Source of the DNA: Dehalococcoidia bacterium | GTDB taxonomy: Bacteria > Chloroflexota > Dehalococcoidia > DSTF01 > JALHUB01 | Direction: 5' to 3' | Assembly: GCA_022865685.1 (NCBI GenBank) | Contig: JALHUB010000265.1 | Coordinates: 1 to 7,933, forward strand | Length of the DNA: 7,933 nt | Shown here: positions 1 to 7,020 of the stretch, piece after piece | How positions within the stretch are numbered: the stretch's first letter is position 1 | Layout of the letters: the number at the start of each line of letters is the position of its first letter | Made by a program: the position numbers and the translations under genes | Notes under the pieces: generated by a model | What the model saw: the letters and a program-made list of their open reading frames with translations, nothing else | Told to the model about the DNA's origin: nothing | Database searches by the model: none

Positions 1-1
1 G

Positions 2-2005
2 ACTCTCTTCGTCAGCGCCAACAGCGTCAACCTCAGCATGTCGACGGTACGGACGAATACGCATCTGCGGAATCTGGACATGCGCCGCGCCATCTTGAGA
101 CGCTCCTGGTCATTCACAGACCGGCACGGGCACTCCTGGCGCTGGCAATCGCTTCGAGCGGCCTCCGCGGTACGCCCTCAATTGTACCTCTACCAGCTCG
201 TCCTGACGCTGGAGGAGGGCGAGGGACCGATGAGGGTGGCGATCACGCTGCCGAACGCCGTGAGCCTGGCCGGCAACCGCCTGCGTGGCCAGGAGGAGTT
301 CGCTGCGACGGCCGAGGAGGCCGCTGACCTGGTGAAGACGGACATCTTCCTGCAAGGGGCACGGGCATGGGTCGAAGACATGTCGATCTCGACCGTCGCG
401 CGGCCCGGCGAGCCGCTGGTGCTGGACATGGTCAGCCAGATAGTGCCGCAGGAGTTGCCGCTGCGCCGGGGGGAAGAGGTCTCCTTCGAGAAGCTGATCG
501 AAGAGCACGAGCGGGCCTGGCAGCAGCGATGGGACATCGCGGACGTCAAGATCGGCGGCGACGAGAGGCTCCAGCAGGCGGTCCGCTTCGCCACGTACCA
601 CCTGCTATCGTCCGCCAGCGTAAACGACGGACGCGTGTCTATCGGCCCTCGCGACCTGTCGGGAATCGCCTATCACGGGCACGTCTTCTGGGACACGGAG
701 CTGTTCATCCTGCCGTCCCTGTCGTTCGTCTGGCCGGAGGCGGCGCGCTCCTGCCTGCTCTACCGGTACAAGACCCTAAACGCGGCGCGAGAGCGCGCGA
801 AATCGTTTGGCTACGAAGGCGCGATGTACGCCTGGGAGTCGACGGACACGGGCGAGGACCGCACGCCCAACTTTGTCTCGCTGCCGGACGGCTCGGCGGT
901 GCGCGTTCTCAACGGCGAGCAGGAGAACCATATCACGGGGGCTGTTCCCTACGCGGTCATGCATCACTGGCGGGCCACGGGCGACGACGACTTCATGCTC
1001 CGCTACGGCGCGGAGATCCTGATCGAGTGCGCACGGTTCTGGCGCAGCCGCGTTTCGCCTTCGAACCACTTCTACTCCATTCGCAAGGTGATCGGGCCGG
1101 ACGAGTACCACGAGGGCGTGAACGATAACGCCTACACGAACGCCTTGGCCCGCTGGACCCTCCTCCAGGCCGAGTCATACCTGTCGACGCTTGGCGAATC
1201 GCAGCCGGAGGCGGCGCGGGAGCTTCTGCAGCGGCTAGACATCAAACCGGACGAGCCGCGCGCCTGGCGGCAGGTCGGAGAGCTCATAGTCCGGAGCACC
1301 TTCCTGAAGGACGAAATGGTCGAGCAGTTCGACGGCTTCTTTGGCCTGCAGCCGGTCGACGTGGCGTCTTATCTGCGGGCCGGCGTGCCGCTGGACATCG
1401 CCGTCGGCCACGACTCGGTGCAGCACATGCGGGCGGTGAAGCAAGCGGACGTCCTAATGGCGCTGCGACTCCTCCCCGAGCTTTGGGCAGAGGCCTCGGC
1501 GCGCAAGAACGTCGCCTACTACGAGCCTATCACCGCGCACACCAGCTCGCTTAGCCCGCCCATTCACGCCCTCGTTGCCGCATGGCTCCGTGACGATGCC
1601 CTGTGTGGCAAGTACCTCGAGCAGTCCATGTCGATCGACCTCGTCCCGCCGTACAGGGGCGCCGCCGGCGGCGTGCGACTCGCTTCGCTCGGGGCCATGC
1701 GTCAGGTGATAGTGTTCGGACTGGCCGGTTTCAAGTTCAGCAGCGAGAGCATTGGCTTCGATCCGTTCCTTCCCACCCCGATTCAGAGCCTGTACTTCTC
1801 TCTCCTCTGGCAGCGACGCCGGATCAACGTCCGCATCCGGCCCGGCAACCTGCTGGAGATCAAGGTCGACGGCGCCCCTTGCCCTGTTCGCGTGAACACG
1901 GAGGAGCGTACGGTTGACCCGGGCGAATGGCATTCCTTCCCATTCGACCCCGCGGTCACCTTCTGGTCGGCCATCGGCAGAAAGGGGGACTCGGATGCTT
2001 CCTGA
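2..2005 (+). CDS. GH65 family glycoside phosphorylase (kojibiose/maltose/trehalose phosphorylase-like), 5' partial
   Basis: The frame is open from base 2, and the residues before the first ATG (38) already read as family sequence, so the gene most likely begins upstream. About 100 N-terminal residues seem missing relative to the usual 750-790. Numbering from ATG 38: the N-terminal beta-sandwich ends with NLDMRRAIL (12-20). The (alpha/alpha)6 catalytic barrel follows, with FWDTELF (218-223 region), QENHITGAVPYAV, and GPDEYHEGVNDN (353-364), whose Glu356 matches the family general acid. VKQAD (467-471) is a substrate-site motif. HTSSLS (501-506) and the glycine-rich stretch near 541-553 match the phosphate site. 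A small C-terminal beta domain ends the protein. Family members cleave alpha-glucosides with inorganic phosphate to give beta-glucose 1-phosphate, in the cytoplasm. The exact disaccharide cannot be read from the sequence. The 3' end overlaps the stress-protein gene by 11 nt, suggesting coupled translation. No beta-phosphoglucomutase, the common partner, lies in the window. Confidence 0.9.
   Translation, partial: TLFVSANSVNLSMSTVRTNTHLRNLDMRRAILRRSWSFTDRHGHSWRWQSLRAASAVRPQLYLYQLVLTLEEGEGPMRVAITLPNAVSLAGNRLRGQEEFAATAEEAADLVKTDIFLQGARAWVEDMSISTVARPGEPLVLDMVSQIVPQELPLRRGEEVSFEKLIEEHERAWQQRWDIADVKIGGDERLQQAVRFATYHLLSSASVNDGRVSIGPRDLSGIAYHGHVFWDTELFILPSLSFVWPEAARSCLLYRYKTLNAARERAKSFGYEGAMYAWESTDTGEDRTPNFVSLPDGSAVRVLNGEQENHITGAVPYAVMHHWRATGDDDFMLRYGAEILIECARFWRSRVSPSNHFYSIRKVIGPDEYHEGVNDNAYTNALARWTLLQAESYLSTLGESQPEAARELLQRLDIKPDEPRAWRQVGELIVRSTFLKDEMVEQFDGFFGLQPVDVASYLRAGVPLDIAVGHDSVQHMRAVKQADVLMALRLLPELWAEASARKNVAYYEPITAHTSSLSPPIHALVAAWLRDDALCGKYLEQSMSIDLVPPYRGAAGGVRLASLGAMRQVIVFGLAGFKFSSESIGFDPFLPTPIQSLYFSLLWQRRRINVRIRPGNLLEIKVDGAPCPVRVNTEERTVDPGEWHSFPFDPAVTFWSAIGRKGDSDAS
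1982..1989 (+). promoter_or_regulatory. Shine-Dalgarno site that fixes the usp start
   Basis: AAGGGGGA sits 5 nt before ATG 1995, inside the last codons of the GH65 gene. It supports ATG 1995 over the in-frame TTG at 1914, which has no comparable site and would add 27 residues unlike a Usp domain. Confidence 0.7.
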
Positions 2006-2987
2006 AAACGGACCTCTATTGGTTCCCTTGGACGGCTCCCTTCCCGCGGAAAAGCCGCTGCGGGTGGCGGAGGCAATTGCCGGGCTGGAGGGAAACGACA
2101 TCTGTGTGCTCTATGTATCCTCTGAGCCACTGACCAACGCCGAAACGGCGGAGCGAATAGGGCTGCCCGACGAATGGGCAACGCGCCTGACCCTCGTCAA
2201 CGCCGTCGGCGAGCCCGTCGAAGCGATCCTTGGCACGGCGGCGGAGATCAACGCCAAGGCGATACTTATGTCGACTCACGGCGCCGGCGGCAACCTGGAG
2301 ACGCCGGCCGGTCACGTCACGCTGCACGTCCTGCAGGACCCGCCCTGTCCCGTCTACGTGCTGCGCTCGGCCCTCGATGCCGGCACCCAGGTGCATCGTC
2401 TGCGCCACCTCCGTCGCATCGTCGTGCCGCTCGACGGCAACTTCGAGTCGGTGCGCTCCGTCGAGGAGGCGTCCGCGCTGGCGTCGCGGTCGAACGCGCG
2501 CCTCCTCATGCTGCACATCGTCGATAGCCGGCCGGAGACGGAGCGGGCGCCGGCATCGCCTGTCTTCCTCGACTATCCCCGCTACGAGCTAGAGGCCTGG
2601 CAAGACGAGTTCTTGCGCAGCAGCTTCGCCATTGCGGGAAAGCCGCAAGGCACCAACATGGTCGTGGCTCTCCGGGTGGGCGATCCGGGCGAGGAGATCG
2701 TCCGCTATGCCGCGGACTCGGACTGCGACCTGTTGATCGCCGCATGGAAGGGCCGCCTGTCTCCGGGACGAGCGCGGGTCGTGCAGACGCTGTTGGAGCA
2801 CGCCACCTACCCGCTGTTGTTCCGTGTCAGCCGGCTGCCGGACGCCGAGATCGGAACGGTCTCCCGCCCCGTCATCGAGGCCGCCGACAGGATAACGCGG
2901 ACAAGGCGAGTACCTGCCGAGTCAACGAAGGTGGAAGGAATCGATGATAACCCAGGATATGCAGCAAAAACTCGACGGTCAGCTTAA
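1995..2987 (+). CDS. Universal stress protein with two tandem Usp domains
   Basis: 330 aa. Usp domain 1 (about 7-124) opens with LLVPLDGS and ends with PPCPVYVLR. Domain 2 (about 140-279) opens with RIVVPLDGN and ends with ATYPLLFRV. Both show the usual alternating alpha/beta pattern. The family ATP motif G-2x-G-9x-G-(S/T) is degenerate in both. Domain 1 has Ser93 for the first Gly and Gly-His (106-107) at the end. Domain 2 has Ala250 for the first Gly, keeps Gly253, and lacks the final G-(S/T). ATP binding is therefore doubtful, and a regulatory or scaffold role is possible. There is no signal peptide or membrane segment. A 47-residue polar tail follows domain 2, and its codons overlap the ferritin start by 44 nt. 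The start is chosen from the Shine-Dalgarno site at 1982-1989. The gene lies between a GH65 phosphorylase and ferritin, which suggests a stress or starvation operon. Its molecular partner is unknown. Confidence 0.88.
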   Translation: MLPENGPLLVPLDGSLPAEKPLRVAEAIAGLEGNDICVLYVSSEPLTNAETAERIGLPDEWATRLTLVNAVGEPVEAILGTAAEINAKAILMSTHGAGGNLETPAGHVTLHVLQDPPCPVYVLRSALDAGTQVHRLRHLRRIVVPLDGNFESVRSVEEASALASRSNARLLMLHIVDSRPETERAPASPVFLDYPRYELEAWQDEFLRSSFAIAGKPQGTNMVVALRVGDPGEEIVRYAADSDCDLLIAAWKGRLSPGRARVVQTLLEHATYPLLFRVSRLPDAEIGTVSRPVIEAADRITRTRRVPAESTKVEGIDDNPGYAAKTRRSA

Positions 2988-3474
2988 CGCCGAGCTGTAC
3001 TCGGCCTACCTGTATCTCTCCATGTCCGCCTACTTCGAGTCGTCGGACCTCGACGGGTTCGCCAACTGGATGCGCGTGCAGGCACGGGAGGAGTTGATGC
3101 ACGCGATGAAGTTCTTCGACTTCATCAACAGCCGCGGCGGGCAGGTCGCTCTCCAGCCGATCGCGGGGCCGCCGACCGATTGGCAGTCGGCGGCGGACGC
3201 TTTCGAGGAGGTCTACCGGCACGAGCAGAAGGTGACCGGCTTGATCAACGCTCTGACGAGCAGCGCCGTCGCGGAGTCGGACCACGCCACGAACAGCTTC
3301 CTGCAGTGGTTTGTGAACGAGCAGGTGGAGGAAGAGGAGTCGGCCAACCGCGTCCTGCGGAACCTCAGGCTCGTCGGCAGCGACGGAGCGGGCCTGCTGA
3401 TGCTGGACCGCGAGCTATCGCAGCGCGTCTTCGTGCCGCCCGCCGCTGAGGGCGGGGCCTCCGCTGGGCAATAG
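2944..3474 (+). CDS. ftnA: Non-haem bacterial ferritin (FtnA type)
   Basis: 176 aa, a four-helix-bundle ferritin that oxidises Fe(II) and stores Fe(III) mineral in a 24-subunit cytoplasmic cage. All ferroxidase ligands fall at the positions numbered in E. coli FtnA: Glu17 and Tyr24 in helix A (NAELYSAYLYL), Glu50 and His53 in helix B (EELMHAMK), Glu94, Gln127 and Glu130 (NEQVEEEE). The exact register also supports ATG 2944 as the start. GGAAGGA at 2933-2939 is a good Shine-Dalgarno site 4 nt upstream. No haem-binding bacterioferritin Met was looked for beyond this match, and the sequence reads as ferritin, not Bfr or Dps. The last ten or so residues are Ala/Gly-rich and probably disordered. 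The start lies inside the 3' end of the usp gene, so the two are probably co-translated. A palindrome begins 5 nt after the stop codon. Confidence 0.95.
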   Translation: MITQDMQQKLDGQLNAELYSAYLYLSMSAYFESSDLDGFANWMRVQAREELMHAMKFFDFINSRGGQVALQPIAGPPTDWQSAADAFEEVYRHEQKVTGLINALTSSAVAESDHATNSFLQWFVNEQVEEEESANRVLRNLRLVGSDGAGLLMLDRELSQRVFVPPAAEGGASAGQ

Positions 3475-3478
3475 CGCC

Positions 3479-3558
3479 TAAGGGGCGTAAGCGTGCATTC
3501 GTCGTAGGGGCGCATGGCCGTGCGCCCCTACTCTTGCCCTTACGAGTGTCGCCCCTTA
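3479..3558. repeat. Nested palindrome with GTAG/CTAC ends, downstream of ferritin
   Basis: The inner part is a perfect 11-bp inverted repeat, GTAGGGGCGCA (3504-3514) and TGCGCCCCTAC (3521-3531), with a 6-nt loop TGGCCG. An outer perfect 9-bp pair, TAAGGGGCG (3479-3487) and CGCCCCTTA (3550-3558), encloses it. All four arms share the core AGGGGCG or its complement. GTAG at the 5' edge on both strands is the signature placed next to the hairpin in REP sequences mobilised by RAYT transposases. The stem sequence differs from the hairpins at 6525 and 7041. It could also slow or end transcription after ferritin, but no T-tract follows. Confidence 0.75.
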
Positions 3559-3575
3559 TTCTACGGGAAGAGCGT

Positions 3576-3627
3576 CCTCGGCCAGGGACTCCGCCCGCAG
3601 GCGCACGGAGCCCCGCTTTCGCCGAGG
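3576..3627 (+). promoter_or_regulatory. Long stem-loop in the valS leader
   Basis: CCTCGGC (3576-3582) pairs perfectly with GCCGAGG (3621-3627). Inside it GGG-A-CTCCG (3585-3593, one bulged A) pairs with CGGAGCCC (3606-3613), giving 15 base pairs and a 12-nt loop. It ends 34 nt before the valS start. It may be a leader RNA structure controlling valS or a weak terminator; CGTTTCG after it is not a true T-tract. It shows no T-box consensus. The rest of the 3475-3661 gap shows no other gene, and no clear promoter was recognised. Confidence 0.45.
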
Positions 3628-3661
3628 CGTTTCGTCGCGTCCGTCGAACCACAGGGGTGCC

Positions 3662-6352
3662 ATGACCGGCGAAAGCACGCACAGCCTGGCGAAAGCCTAT
3701 AGTCCCGCCGCCGTCGAGCAGGAGCTATACCGCTTCTGGGAGTCGGCCGGCTTCTTCACGCCCGAAATCGACCCGGCGCGACCGCCCTTCACCATCATCA
3801 TGCCGCCGCCGAACGTCTCCGGCGACCTCCACCTCGGCAGCGTGCTCTTCGTTACCCTGGAGGACATCCTCACCCGCTGGCATCGGATGCGGCAGGAACC
3901 GACACTCTGGCTGCCCGGACAGGACCATGCCGCCATCGCGACCCAGAACGTCGTCGAGCGCGAGCTCGCGCAGGAAGGGCTGAGCCGCCACGACATCGGC
4001 CGCGAGGCGTTCGCCAAGCGCGCGCGGGAGTGGATGGAGCAGTACCGCGGCAAGATACGCGACCAGCTCAAGCGCCTCGGCGCTTCCTGCGACTGGACGC
4101 GCGAGTGCTTCACGCTCGACGCGGGCCCGGCGAAGGCGGTCCGCACCACCTTCGTCAACCTCTACAACGAGGGCCTGATCTATCGCGGCGAACGCATCAT
4201 CAACTGGTGCCCGCGCTGCCAGACTGCGATATCCGACCTCGAGGTCGAGCACCGCGAGGCGCAGGACCACCTCTGGTACGTCCGCTACCCGCTCCTCGAC
4301 GACGAAGGCGCGCCAAGCGGCGACTACATCACAATCGCCACCACGCGGCCCGAGACGATAGTCGCGGATGTGGCCGTCGCCGTGAACCCGAGCGACGAAC
4401 GCTACAAGGGCGTCGTCGGCAGGACGGCGCTGCTGCCGGTCATGGACCGCAGGATACCGGTCATCGCCGACGAGGCCGTCGATCCCGCTTTCGGCACCGG
4501 AGCCCTGAAAATCACGCCCGGCCATGACCCGGTCGACTTCGAGGTCGGCCAGCGCCATGGTCTGGCGACGATCAGCGCTATCAATCTCGACGCGACGATG
4601 AGCGATGCGGCCGGCCCCTACAAAGACATGGACCGCTTCGCGTGCCGCGCCGCCATCGAGGCGGACCTGGAGAAGGGCGGCTTCCTGGTGAAGACGGAGC
4701 CCTACACGCACAGCGTCGGGCACTGCCAGCGCTGCCACACCCTCGTCGAGCCGCTGGTCAGCAAGCAGTGGTTCCTGCGCATGGAGCCGCTCGCGAAGCC
4801 GGCCATCGACGCGGTGACCGGCGGACGCATTCGCTTCGTGCCGGAGCGCTTCACGAAGATCTACCTCAACTGGATGGAGAACATCCGCGACTGGTGCATA
4901 TCGCGCCAGCTCTGGCTGGGCCATCCGATACCGGTCTGGTACTGTCGCGACTGCGACGGCCTCACCGTCACCGCCGGCGACCCCGACATCTGTCAGCACT
5001 GCGGCTCGAAAGGCATCGAGCGCGACGCCGACGTGCTGGACACCTGGTTCTCGTCCGCCCTCTGGACGCATTCGACCCTCGGCTGGCCGGATGAGACGGA
5101 GGACCTCAAGTACTTCTACCCTACGTCCGTCATGGAGACGGGCTACGACATCATCTTCTTCTGGGTGGCCCGCATGATCACGATGGGCCTCTACAACATG
5201 AAGGAGATACCATTCCAGACCGTCTACCTTCACGGCCTGGTACGCGACGAACGGGGCGAGAAGATCAGCAAGTCGAAGGTGACGACGAAGCACCACATAC
5301 CCAGCCCGCTGGAGGCTATCGAGACGTACGGCGCCGACGCCCTGCGCTACGCCCTGGCGACCGGCGGGACTCCCGGCAACGACATGCGCATCTCAGAGCA
5401 GCGACTGGAAGCTGGACGCAACTTCGCCAACAAGCTGTGGAACGCCTCGCGTTTCGCCATCGGGCGGCTGGACGGGCGCACGGTCGAGCGGCCCTCGCCC
5501 GACGGGCGCGAATCGATGGCGCTGGAAGACCGCTGGATCATGTCGCGGCTGAACGCGGTGGTCACGAGCGTCGACCAGCTACTCGGCGACTTCCAGTTGG
5601 GCGAGGCAGGCCGGCAGGCGCACGACTTCCTCTGGGGTGAGTACTGCGACTGGTACTTGGAGATGGCGAAGGTGCGCCTCGTCGCCGGCGACGATTCGCC
5701 GCTGCCGGTGCTTGCGCACGTCCTCGACCAGGCGCTGCGGCTTCTCCACCCCTACATGCCGTTCGTCACTGAGGCCGCCTGGCGCGCCCTTTCGCCGCAC
5801 CTGGCCGAGGCAGGTTCCGATGCACTCATCGTCGCGCCCTTCCCACAGGGCGACGACCGCTGGCTCGACGGTGAGTCGGAGTCGAAAGCCGAGGCCGTCA
5901 TCGACGTCATACGGGCGATACGCAACATACGCGCCGAACGCGGCGTCGAGCCCGCCCGCTTCGTCGAGGCGTACGTCATCGGCGACGGCGACGTCAGGCT
6001 GGCAATCGAAGCAAGCCGGGACGCAATCGTGACGCTGTCCCGCGCGACTCCCCTGCACATCGTCGCCAGCGCGGGCGAAGCGCCGAGCGAGGGCGTCGTG
6101 ACCGCGGTGCTGCGGGACACGCAGGTCGTGCTGCCGATGGCCGGCCTGCTCGACGTCGAGGCGGAGCGGCAGCGTCTGAGCAAGCAGCTCGCCGCTTCCG
6201 AAGCCGAGGTGGAGCGCCTGCAAAGCCGCCTCGCCGACGAGCAGTTCCGCGCACGGGCGCCGGAAGCGGTGGTCGCACGGGAGAGGGAGAAGCTGGAGGC
6301 AGCGCGGTCGCGCTCGGAGGGGCTGCGCCAGCGGCTCCAAGAGCTTGCCTGA
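3662..6352 (+). CDS. valS: Valyl-tRNA synthetase
   Basis: 896 aa, usual for bacterial ValRS. This class I enzyme charges tRNA-Val in the cytoplasm. The catalytic Rossmann fold carries PPPNVSGDLHLGS (HIGH variant HLGS, 57-60) and GEKISKSK (KMSKS variant, 534-538). The CP1 editing domain, which removes mischarged Thr, has TTRPET (228-233) and FGTGALKITPGHDPVDFEVG (277-296). Four Cys pairs (183/186, 355/358, 428/431, 444/447) fit two zinc-binding knuckle sites as in thermophile-type ValRS. DTWFSSALW (460-468) precedes the second half of the active site. An alpha-helical anticodon-binding domain begins near NKLWNASRFA (590-599). The C-terminal coiled-coil arm (about 829-896) is complete, with the typical FRARAPEAVVAREREKLEAA core. 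ATG 3662 has AGGGG at 3653-3657 upstream. The gene appears to be its own unit, with a structured leader. Immediately after its stop a second, partial ValRS arm begins in another frame. Confidence 0.97.
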   Translation: MTGESTHSLAKAYSPAAVEQELYRFWESAGFFTPEIDPARPPFTIIMPPPNVSGDLHLGSVLFVTLEDILTRWHRMRQEPTLWLPGQDHAAIATQNVVERELAQEGLSRHDIGREAFAKRAREWMEQYRGKIRDQLKRLGASCDWTRECFTLDAGPAKAVRTTFVNLYNEGLIYRGERIINWCPRCQTAISDLEVEHREAQDHLWYVRYPLLDDEGAPSGDYITIATTRPETIVADVAVAVNPSDERYKGVVGRTALLPVMDRRIPVIADEAVDPAFGTGALKITPGHDPVDFEVGQRHGLATISAINLDATMSDAAGPYKDMDRFACRAAIEADLEKGGFLVKTEPYTHSVGHCQRCHTLVEPLVSKQWFLRMEPLAKPAIDAVTGGRIRFVPERFTKIYLNWMENIRDWCISRQLWLGHPIPVWYCRDCDGLTVTAGDPDICQHCGSKGIERDADVLDTWFSSALWTHSTLGWPDETEDLKYFYPTSVMETGYDIIFFWVARMITMGLYNMKEIPFQTVYLHGLVRDERGEKISKSKVTTKHHIPSPLEAIETYGADALRYALATGGTPGNDMRISEQRLEAGRNFANKLWNASRFAIGRLDGRTVERPSPDGRESMALEDRWIMSRLNAVVTSVDQLLGDFQLGEAGRQAHDFLWGEYCDWYLEMAKVRLVAGDDSPLPVLAHVLDQALRLLHPYMPFVTEAAWRALSPHLAEAGSDALIVAPFPQGDDRWLDGESESKAEAVIDVIRAIRNIRAERGVEPARFVEAYVIGDGDVRLAIEASRDAIVTLSRATPLHIVASAGEAPSEGVVTAVLRDTQVVLPMAGLLDVEAERQRLSKQLAASEAEVERLQSRLADEQFRARAPEAVVAREREKLEAARSRSEGLRQRLQELA

Positions 6353-6503
6353 CAACATCAACAGACTCGAGGACACGTTGAGCAGAAGCGAGTTTCTTGA
6401 GAAGGCGCCACCGGAGGTGGTTCAAAAACAAAAGAAACGACTTGCAGACGCCTTGTCGCAACGAACTGAACTGCTCAACCTGCTGAGGTTGAAGAAAACC
6501 TAG
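6351..6503 (+). pseudogene. Remnant of a second valS: C-terminal coiled-coil arm fragment
   Basis: Reading in the +1 frame relative to valS from base 6351 gives 50 residues ending at TAG 6501. The core EFLEKAPPEVVQKQKKRLAD is the hallmark of the ValRS C-terminal tRNA-binding arm, and the ending LSQRTELLNLLRLKKT closes it as a natural C terminus. It aligns with the last 50 or so residues of the intact ValS upstream (EQFRARAPEAVVAREREKLE and following) but is diverged. Its codons are more A/T-rich (TTT, CTT, CAA, AAA) than those of valS. There is no ATG; a TTG at 6378 lacks a Shine-Dalgarno site. Homology begins right at the valS stop codon. The simplest reading is the leftover 3' tip of an older or incoming valS after gene replacement or a partial duplication. 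A less likely alternative is a tail added to ValS by +1 frameshifting at TGA-C. Confidence 0.7.
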
Positions 6504-6524
6504 CTGAATTGGCCTAGTCTCCGC

Positions 6525-6548
6525 GTAGCGCGGGCATCCTGCCCGCGC
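6525..6548 (+). repeat. Left REP hairpin of the RAYT element
   Basis: GTAG (6525-6528) leads into a perfect 9-bp stem, 6528-6536 against 6540-6548 (GCGCGGGCA / TGCCCGCGC), with loop TCC. The stem ends 1 nt before the transposase ATG, so the folded RNA would cover the ribosome-binding region. Confidence 0.8.
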
Positions 6549-6549
6549 G

Positions 6550-7018
6550 ATGAACACACTTATGCCACGCATCCACTTACAGGCTGAGACCCGCTGTTAC
6601 TTCATCACTGCCAATAGCGAAGCAAGGATTCCTGTCTTCGCCGATCCTCAAGTCGCCGATATTGTCATCCGAGCTCTCTACCACCTCCGCTCGAGGGGAA
6701 GGTTGAAGCTTCATGCCTTTGTTCTCATTCCTGACCATTTGCATTTCGTGGCATCGCTTGGTCCGGTCGAGGATCTGCCCAGACTAATACATAGCCTGAA
6801 GAGCTATACAGCAAAGGAGATCAATGGGCGCTTGGCGAAGAAGGGGAAGGTGTGGCAGCGGGGTTACTACAGCCATGGCATCCGAAATGAAATGGACGCC
6901 GTTGAGAAGATCGAGTACATACATCACAAGGAATCCCGTCAGAGCCGGCCTATCCGAGACCGTCGAAGATTACGGCCCCTCTTCAGCGAATGAGGCCTTC
7001 GAAATCGATGCGTGGTGA
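6550..7018 (+). pseudogene. REP-associated tyrosine transposase (RAYT, TnpA_REP, HUH/Y1 family), frameshifted
   Basis: The frame from ATG 6550 encodes the Y1 single-strand transposase fold. It has the strand RCYFITANSE, the HUH motif PDHLHFV (His63, His65) that binds the metal, the family motif VWQRGYYSH (101-109), and IEYIHH with the presumed nucleophile Tyr123, placed as Tyr115 is in the E. coli RAYT. After Lys127 (bases 6928-6930) the frame turns into non-family sequence and stops at 6993. Dropping one G (6930 or 6931) restores NPVRAGLSETVEDYGPSSA and runs to TGA 7016-7018. This gives a normal 155-residue protein with the expected YIHxNPVRAGL continuation. A single-base insertion is therefore inferred. 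ATG 6562 is an alternative start; neither has a Shine-Dalgarno site. If active, the enzyme would nick and join single-stranded DNA at GTAG-hairpin REP sequences. The present gene is probably inactive unless frameshifting or a sequence error is involved. Confidence 0.82.
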
Positions 7019-7020
7019 TC

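Noticed and set aside
1914..1994. Upstream TTG start for the usp gene
   Set aside because: It would add 27 residues unlike a Usp domain, deep inside GH65, without a Shine-Dalgarno site; ATG 1995 has a good one.
2230..2592. Arg/Ser-rich open frames overlapping usp and GH65 on both strands
   Set aside because: They are low-complexity shadows of high-GC genes with no motifs or ribosome-binding sites.
3504..3540. Intrinsic terminator after ferritin
   Set aside because: The stem is strong but is followed by CTCTTGCCCT instead of a T-run; the symmetric GTAG ends fit a REP-like repeat better.
3475..3661. T-box riboswitch in the valS leader
   Set aside because: No AGGGTGGNACCGCG-like box, no TGG antiterminator sequence and no specifier loop could be found, and the gap is short for a T-box.
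3725..5296. Long open frame (523 codons) on the minus strand opposite valS
   Set aside because: It mirrors the G/C-biased third positions of valS, has no recognisable motif, and lies wholly within a clear synthetase gene.
6550..6993. Intact 147-residue transposase
   Set aside because: The last 20 residues of that frame are not family-like, while the +1 frame supplies the expected NPVRAGL region up to 7015.
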